The notes under the pieces were generated by a model. The model made no database searches. It was not told the origin of the DNA and saw only the letters and a program-made list of their open reading frames with translations. DNA of 64,000 bases from Isoptericola variabilis 225 (lineage in GTDB: Bacteria; Actinomycetota; Actinomycetes; Actinomycetales; Cellulomonadaceae), in the NCBI RefSeq assembly GCF_000215105.1, contig NC_015588.1, positions 1,860,001 to 1,924,000 on the forward strand, in the 5' to 3' direction. Shown piece after piece: positions 60,944 to 64,000 of the stretch. Both the position numbers and the translations under genes were made by a program. The first letter of the stretch is position 1, and each line of letters starts with the position of its first letter.

Positions 60944-62935
60944 TCAGAACGGGCGGTACGTCGTGACGTCCTCGAGACCGGTCTGCCCGGCGGACGACGA
61001 GAGCTGCCACGGCACGGACGCGACGACGACGCCCGGCGTGAACAGCAGCCGTCCCTTGAGGCGCTGCGCCGACTGGTTGTGCAGGAGGTGCTCCCACCAG
61101 TGCCCCACGACGTACTCGGGCAGGTAGACGACCACGAGGTCGCGCGGCGACTCGCGACGCACCGAGCGGACGTACTTGAGCACCGGACGCGTGATCTCGC
61201 GGTACGGGGAGTCGAGCACGCGCAGCGGGACCGGCAGGTCGAGGGCCTCCCACTGGCGCATGAGCTCCTCGGTCTCCTCGCGGTCGACGCCGACCGTGAT
61301 GGCCTCGAGGACCGACGGGCGCGACACCCGCGCGTAGGCGAGCGCGCGCATGGTCGGCTTGTGGATCTTGGAGACGAGCACGATCGCGTGCACGCGGCTC
61401 GGCAGCGCGCGGGCCTCGGCGAGGTCGTCGAGCGCGAGCTCCTCGCTCACGCGGTCGTAGTGGCGACGGATCGCCATCATGATCACGAAGACGGCGCCCA
61501 TGGCCACGAGCGTGATCCAGGCCCCGTGCGTGAACTTGGTGACGAGGACGATGAGCAGGACCGCCGCGGTCATCGCGAAGCCGACGCCGTTGACGACGCG
61601 CGAGCGCTTCATGCGGGCCCGCTCGCGCGGGTCGGGCTCGGTGCGCAGCGCGCGCGTCCAGTGCCGCAGCATGCCGAGCTGCGACATGGTGAACGACACG
61701 AACACCCCCACGATGTACAGCTGGATGAGTCGTGTCACGGAGGCGTCGAACGCGGCGATGAGCACGGCCGCGGCGATCGCGAGGGTGATGATCCCGTTGG
61801 AGAACGCCAGCCGGTCGCCGCGCGTGTGCAGCTGGCGCGGGAGGTAGCCGTCCTTGGCCAGGATCGAGCCGAGCCGCGGGAACCCCGTGAACGACGTGTT
61901 GGCCGCGATGAGCAGGATCACGAACGTGACGACGGCGACGGCGACGGCGGCGGGCGCGAAACCGGCGAACACCGCCTCGGCGAGCTGGCCGAGCACGGGG
62001 TGCTGGTCGTAGTCGTCCGGCACCGGTCCCCCGTCGAGCGTGAGCTGGGTCTCGGGGTCCTCGACGAACCGGATGCCCGTGGCCCGCGCGAGCAGCAGCA
62101 CCATCATGAGCGTCGCGGCCGAGATGACGCCGAGCAGCGCCAGCGTGCGCGCGGCGTTGCGCGCCTTGGGCTTGCGGAACGCCGGGACGCCCGTGCTGAT
62201 GGCCTCGACGCCGGTCAGGGCGACCGCGCCGGACGCGAACGCGCGCGCCACGAGGAACGCGCCGGCGACGCCGACCAGCCCGGCCTCGAACCCGGCCGCG
62301 GGCACCACGTCGTACTGCGCGCTCTCGGCCTGCGGGAGCGTGCCGGACAGGTGCCGCACCGCGCCGGTCACCGCGATCGCGCCCATGAGCAGCATGAACA
62401 GGTACACGGACACGGCGAACGCGCGCGCCGACTCGCGCACGCCGCGCAGGTTGACGATCGTCAGGACGACGACCAGCACGACGGCGACCGCGGCCTCACG
62501 CCCCCGCACGGCGGGGATGATCGTGGCCGCGAACTGCGACGCCGACGACAGGGACACGGCGACGGTGAGCACGTAGTCGAGCAGCAGGGCCGACGCGACG
62601 CCGACGCCCGCGGTCGTGCCCAGGTTGGTCGTGGCGATCTCGTAGTCCCCGCCTCCCGACGGGTAGGCGCGCACGTTCTGGCGGTACGATGCGACGACGA
62701 CGAGGAGCACGACGACGACGCCGAGGCCGACCCACGGCGACACGGTCGTCGCGGCGAGCCCCGCGACCGCGAGCATGAGGAGGATCTCGTCGGGCGCGTA
62801 CGCCATGGAGGAGAGGGCGTCCGAGGCGAAGACCGGCAGGGCGATCCGCTTCGGCAGGAGTCTGCGGCCCTCGCTCCCGCTGCGCATGGGGCGTCCCAGC
62901 AGCAGGCGCTTGGCGGCATCCGCGATGTCCGACAC
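60944..62935 (-). CDS. APC-superfamily permease resembling the potassium importer KimA
   Basis: A 663-residue membrane protein: about twelve helices, then a cytoplasmic tail of about 200 residues. The opening LPVFASDALSSMAYAPDEIL, the SYRQNVRAYPSGGGDYEIAT loop and LLLDYVLTVAVSLSSASQFA are close to Bacillus KimA (YdaO), a high-affinity K+ importer. Encoding opposite two RCK/TrkA proteins supports potassium rather than amino acids as substrate. The tail has USP-like stretches (VHAIVLVSKIHKPTMRALAY, LVVVYLPEYVVGHWWEHLLH). GTG 62935 has TAGCAT 8 nt upstream, favouring it over GTG 62941. Confidence 0.85.
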   Translation of the reverse strand: MSDIADAAKRLLLGRPMRSGSEGRRLLPKRIALPVFASDALSSMAYAPDEILLMLAVAGLAATTVSPWVGLGVVVVLLVVVASYRQNVRAYPSGGGDYEIATTNLGTTAGVGVASALLLDYVLTVAVSLSSASQFAATIIPAVRGREAAVAVVLVVVLTIVNLRGVRESARAFAVSVYLFMLLMGAIAVTGAVRHLSGTLPQAESAQYDVVPAAGFEAGLVGVAGAFLVARAFASGAVALTGVEAISTGVPAFRKPKARNAARTLALLGVISAATLMMVLLLARATGIRFVEDPETQLTLDGGPVPDDYDQHPVLGQLAEAVFAGFAPAAVAVAVVTFVILLIAANTSFTGFPRLGSILAKDGYLPRQLHTRGDRLAFSNGIITLAIAAAVLIAAFDASVTRLIQLYIVGVFVSFTMSQLGMLRHWTRALRTEPDPRERARMKRSRVVNGVGFAMTAAVLLIVLVTKFTHGAWITLVAMGAVFVIMMAIRRHYDRVSEELALDDLAEARALPSRVHAIVLVSKIHKPTMRALAYARVSRPSVLEAITVGVDREETEELMRQWEALDLPVPLRVLDSPYREITRPVLKYVRSVRRESPRDLVVVYLPEYVVGHWWEHLLHNQSAQRLKGRLLFTPGVVVASVPWQLSSSAGQTGLEDVTTYRPF

Positions 62936-63019
62936 GGCCACCCATGCTATGCCCGCGCGGGCCCGCCGGCGCTGCGCCGAGCCGCGCGGCCCACGACGGC
63001 AGGCCGCGGTCCGGAGGTA

Positions 63020-63025
63020 TAGCGT
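63020..63025 (+). promoter_or_regulatory. Leaderless -10 element of the trkA-like operon
   Basis: TAGCGT lies 7 nt before GTG 63033. The matching element for the divergent permease is TAGCAT (complement of 62944-62949), so 97 bp hold both promoters and no long leader. Confidence 0.5.
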
Positions 63026-63032
63026 TCTGGTC

Positions 63033-63704
63033 GTGCACTTCGTGATCATGGGCTGCGGCCGCGTGGGAGCCACGCTGGCGCAGACGATCGAGTCCCACGG
63101 GCACTCCGTGGCCGTCATCGACCAGAACCCCGACTCCTTCCGCCGCCTGCCGGCCGAGTTCTCCGGCCAGAAGGTGACCGGGGTCGGCTTCGACCGCGAC
63201 ACGCTGGCGCAGGCGGGCATCGAGGACACGTACGCCTTCGCGGCCGTGTCGGACGGCGACAACTCGAACGTGCTGGCCGCGCGCGTCGCGCGCGAGACGT
63301 ACGGCGTGGAGAAGGTCGTCGCGCGCATCTACGACCCGCAGCGCGCGGAGATCTACCAGCGGCTCGGCATCCCGACCGTGGCGACGGTCCGGTGGACCGC
63401 CGACCAGGTGCTGCGCCGCATGCTCCCGCTCGGCGCGACCGACGAGTACCGCGACCCGTCCGGGCAGGTCAGGCTCGCGCAGGTCGACTACCACCCGGGC
63501 TGGACCGGGCTGTCGGTGCGCCGCATCGAGAGCGCCACGGGCGCCCGCGTCGCGTTCCTGTCGCGCTACTCCGAGGGCATCCTCGTGACGCCGGAGACGG
63601 TCCTGCAGGAGAACGACGTGCTGCACGTGCTCATGCACGCGGACGACGCGGCCGCGGTCGAGCGCACGCTCACCCACGCGCCGCGCGACGCGGAGGAGGA
63701 CTGA
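63033..63704 (+). CDS. trkA: TrkA/RCK-type potassium channel regulatory protein, first copy
   Basis: A 223-residue RCK protein. The Rossmann motif FVIMGCGRVGATLAQTIESH is followed by the acidic nucleotide-binding end VAVIDQNPDSF. AAVSDGDNSNVLAARVARET and VARIYDPQRAEIYQRLGIPT complete RCK-N, and a RCK-C domain ends the protein (VTPETVLQENDVLHVLMHAD). It binds NAD(H) or nucleotide and gates a potassium transporter. The overlap TGATG couples it to a second copy. Confidence 0.9.
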   Translation: MHFVIMGCGRVGATLAQTIESHGHSVAVIDQNPDSFRRLPAEFSGQKVTGVGFDRDTLAQAGIEDTYAFAAVSDGDNSNVLAARVARETYGVEKVVARIYDPQRAEIYQRLGIPTVATVRWTADQVLRRMLPLGATDEYRDPSGQVRLAQVDYHPGWTGLSVRRIESATGARVAFLSRYSEGILVTPETVLQENDVLHVLMHADDAAAVERTLTHAPRDAEED

Positions 63705-64000
63705 TGCGGGTCGTCGTCGCCGGGGCCGGGTCGGTGGGCCGCTCGATCGCCCGCGAGCTCCTCGCCCACGACCACGAGGTCGTCCTCATCGACCGCAGCC
63801 CCGCGGCCATGCGGGTCGCCCAGGTGCCCGACGCCGACTGGCTGCTCGCCGACGCGTGCGAGCTCTCGTCGCTCGCGAGCGCCGACGTGGAGAGCGCCGA
63901 CGTCGTCGTGGGCGCGACGGGCGACGACAAGGTCAACCTCGTCTTCTCGCTGCTGTGCAAGACGGAGTTCGGCGTGCCCCGCACGGTCGCCCGCGTGAAC
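63704..64000 (+). CDS. trkA: TrkA/RCK-type protein, second copy, cut by the window end
   Basis: 99 codons are present: VVVAGAGSVGRSIARELLAH (Rossmann), VVLIDRSPAAMRVAQVPDAD, and VVGATGDDKVNLVFSLLCKT, with VPRTVARVN at the edge. It belongs to the same family as the first copy but has the G-A-G-S-V-G form. Two RCK proteins in tandem usually assemble together on one transporter. The start ATG overlaps the preceding stop by one base. Confidence 0.9.
   Translation, partial: MRVVVAGAGSVGRSIARELLAHDHEVVLIDRSPAAMRVAQVPDADWLLADACELSSLASADVESADVVVGATGDDKVNLVFSLLCKTEFGVPRTVARVN

Noticed and set aside
62950-63017. A c-di-AMP (ydaO-type) riboswitch controlling the KimA-like permease
   Set aside because: Only 97 bp separate the divergent starts and both genes look leaderless, so there is no room for the riboswitch.

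Overview
The window is very GC-rich, tightly packed bacterial DNA with GTG starts, 4-bp start/stop overlaps and many promoters placed 6-8 nt in front of the start codon. The gene set (DUF3000 next to an HRDC ribonuclease D, GuaB1, dxs, DUF2277, paired RCK/TrkA proteins beside an APC permease, aconitase) points to an actinobacterium of the order Micrococcales, most likely the Cellulomonadaceae/Promicromonosporaceae group. That assignment is inference from content, not from a database search.

Region 1 (1-10,170) is a catabolic locus. It has the start of a DUF2291 gene, a nucleoside-hydrolase-fold enzyme, a CUT1 sugar ABC transporter, an FGGY sugar kinase, a xylose-isomerase-like TIM barrel, a transketolase split into two subunits and a SorC-type regulator. 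Isomerase, kinase and split transketolase together resemble the published transketolase route for the branched pentose D-apiose, but the substrate is not proven here.

Region 2 (10,250-14,430) is a decaying, mobile stretch: a frameshifted LacI regulator, the frameshifted tail of a GH3 beta-glucosidase, a complete IS3-family element, an IS21-family element truncated by it, and a tyrosine integrase cut by the IS21 element. It ends at a tRNA-Val(CAC) gene, a classic integration site, so regions 1-2 may be a tRNA-anchored island.

Region 3 (14,500-47,100) is mostly housekeeping: pabC and pabB, a multicopper oxidase with a small membrane partner, two related tRNA clusters (Gly-Cys-Val and Gly-Val), glgX-ppk2, zapE, and an overlapping operon gnd / ATP-grasp / ATP-grasp / aspartate racemase that may build a D-amino-acid peptidoglycan cross-bridge. 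It continues with DUF3000-rnd, a fadA-fadB pair behind a palindrome, a YbdK-type ligase, dxs, guaB1, a Nudix hydrolase, a phosphotransferase and a head-to-head pair (TetR regulator, alpha/beta hydrolase) that appear to have lost their 5' ends.

Region 4 (47,190-56,090) is a run of four exported proteins: a TIM-barrel sugar isomerase/epimerase-like protein, a small two-domain copper oxidase, a 1351-residue protein combining ThuA, discoidin, sugar-dehydrogenase propeller, PKD and DUF1080 (3-keto-disaccharide hydrolase) domains, and a cupredoxin on six Ig-like repeats. The mixture suggests an extracellular, copper-linked oxidation and cleavage of glycosides through 3-keto intermediates. I regard it as the most interesting system in the window.

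Region 5 (56,100-64,000) holds acnA behind an 18-bp perfect palindrome, a small membrane protein, a TRAM-domain RNA methyltransferase, a KimA-like APC permease and, divergently, two RCK/TrkA proteins, the second cut by the window end. These three look like a potassium-uptake module.
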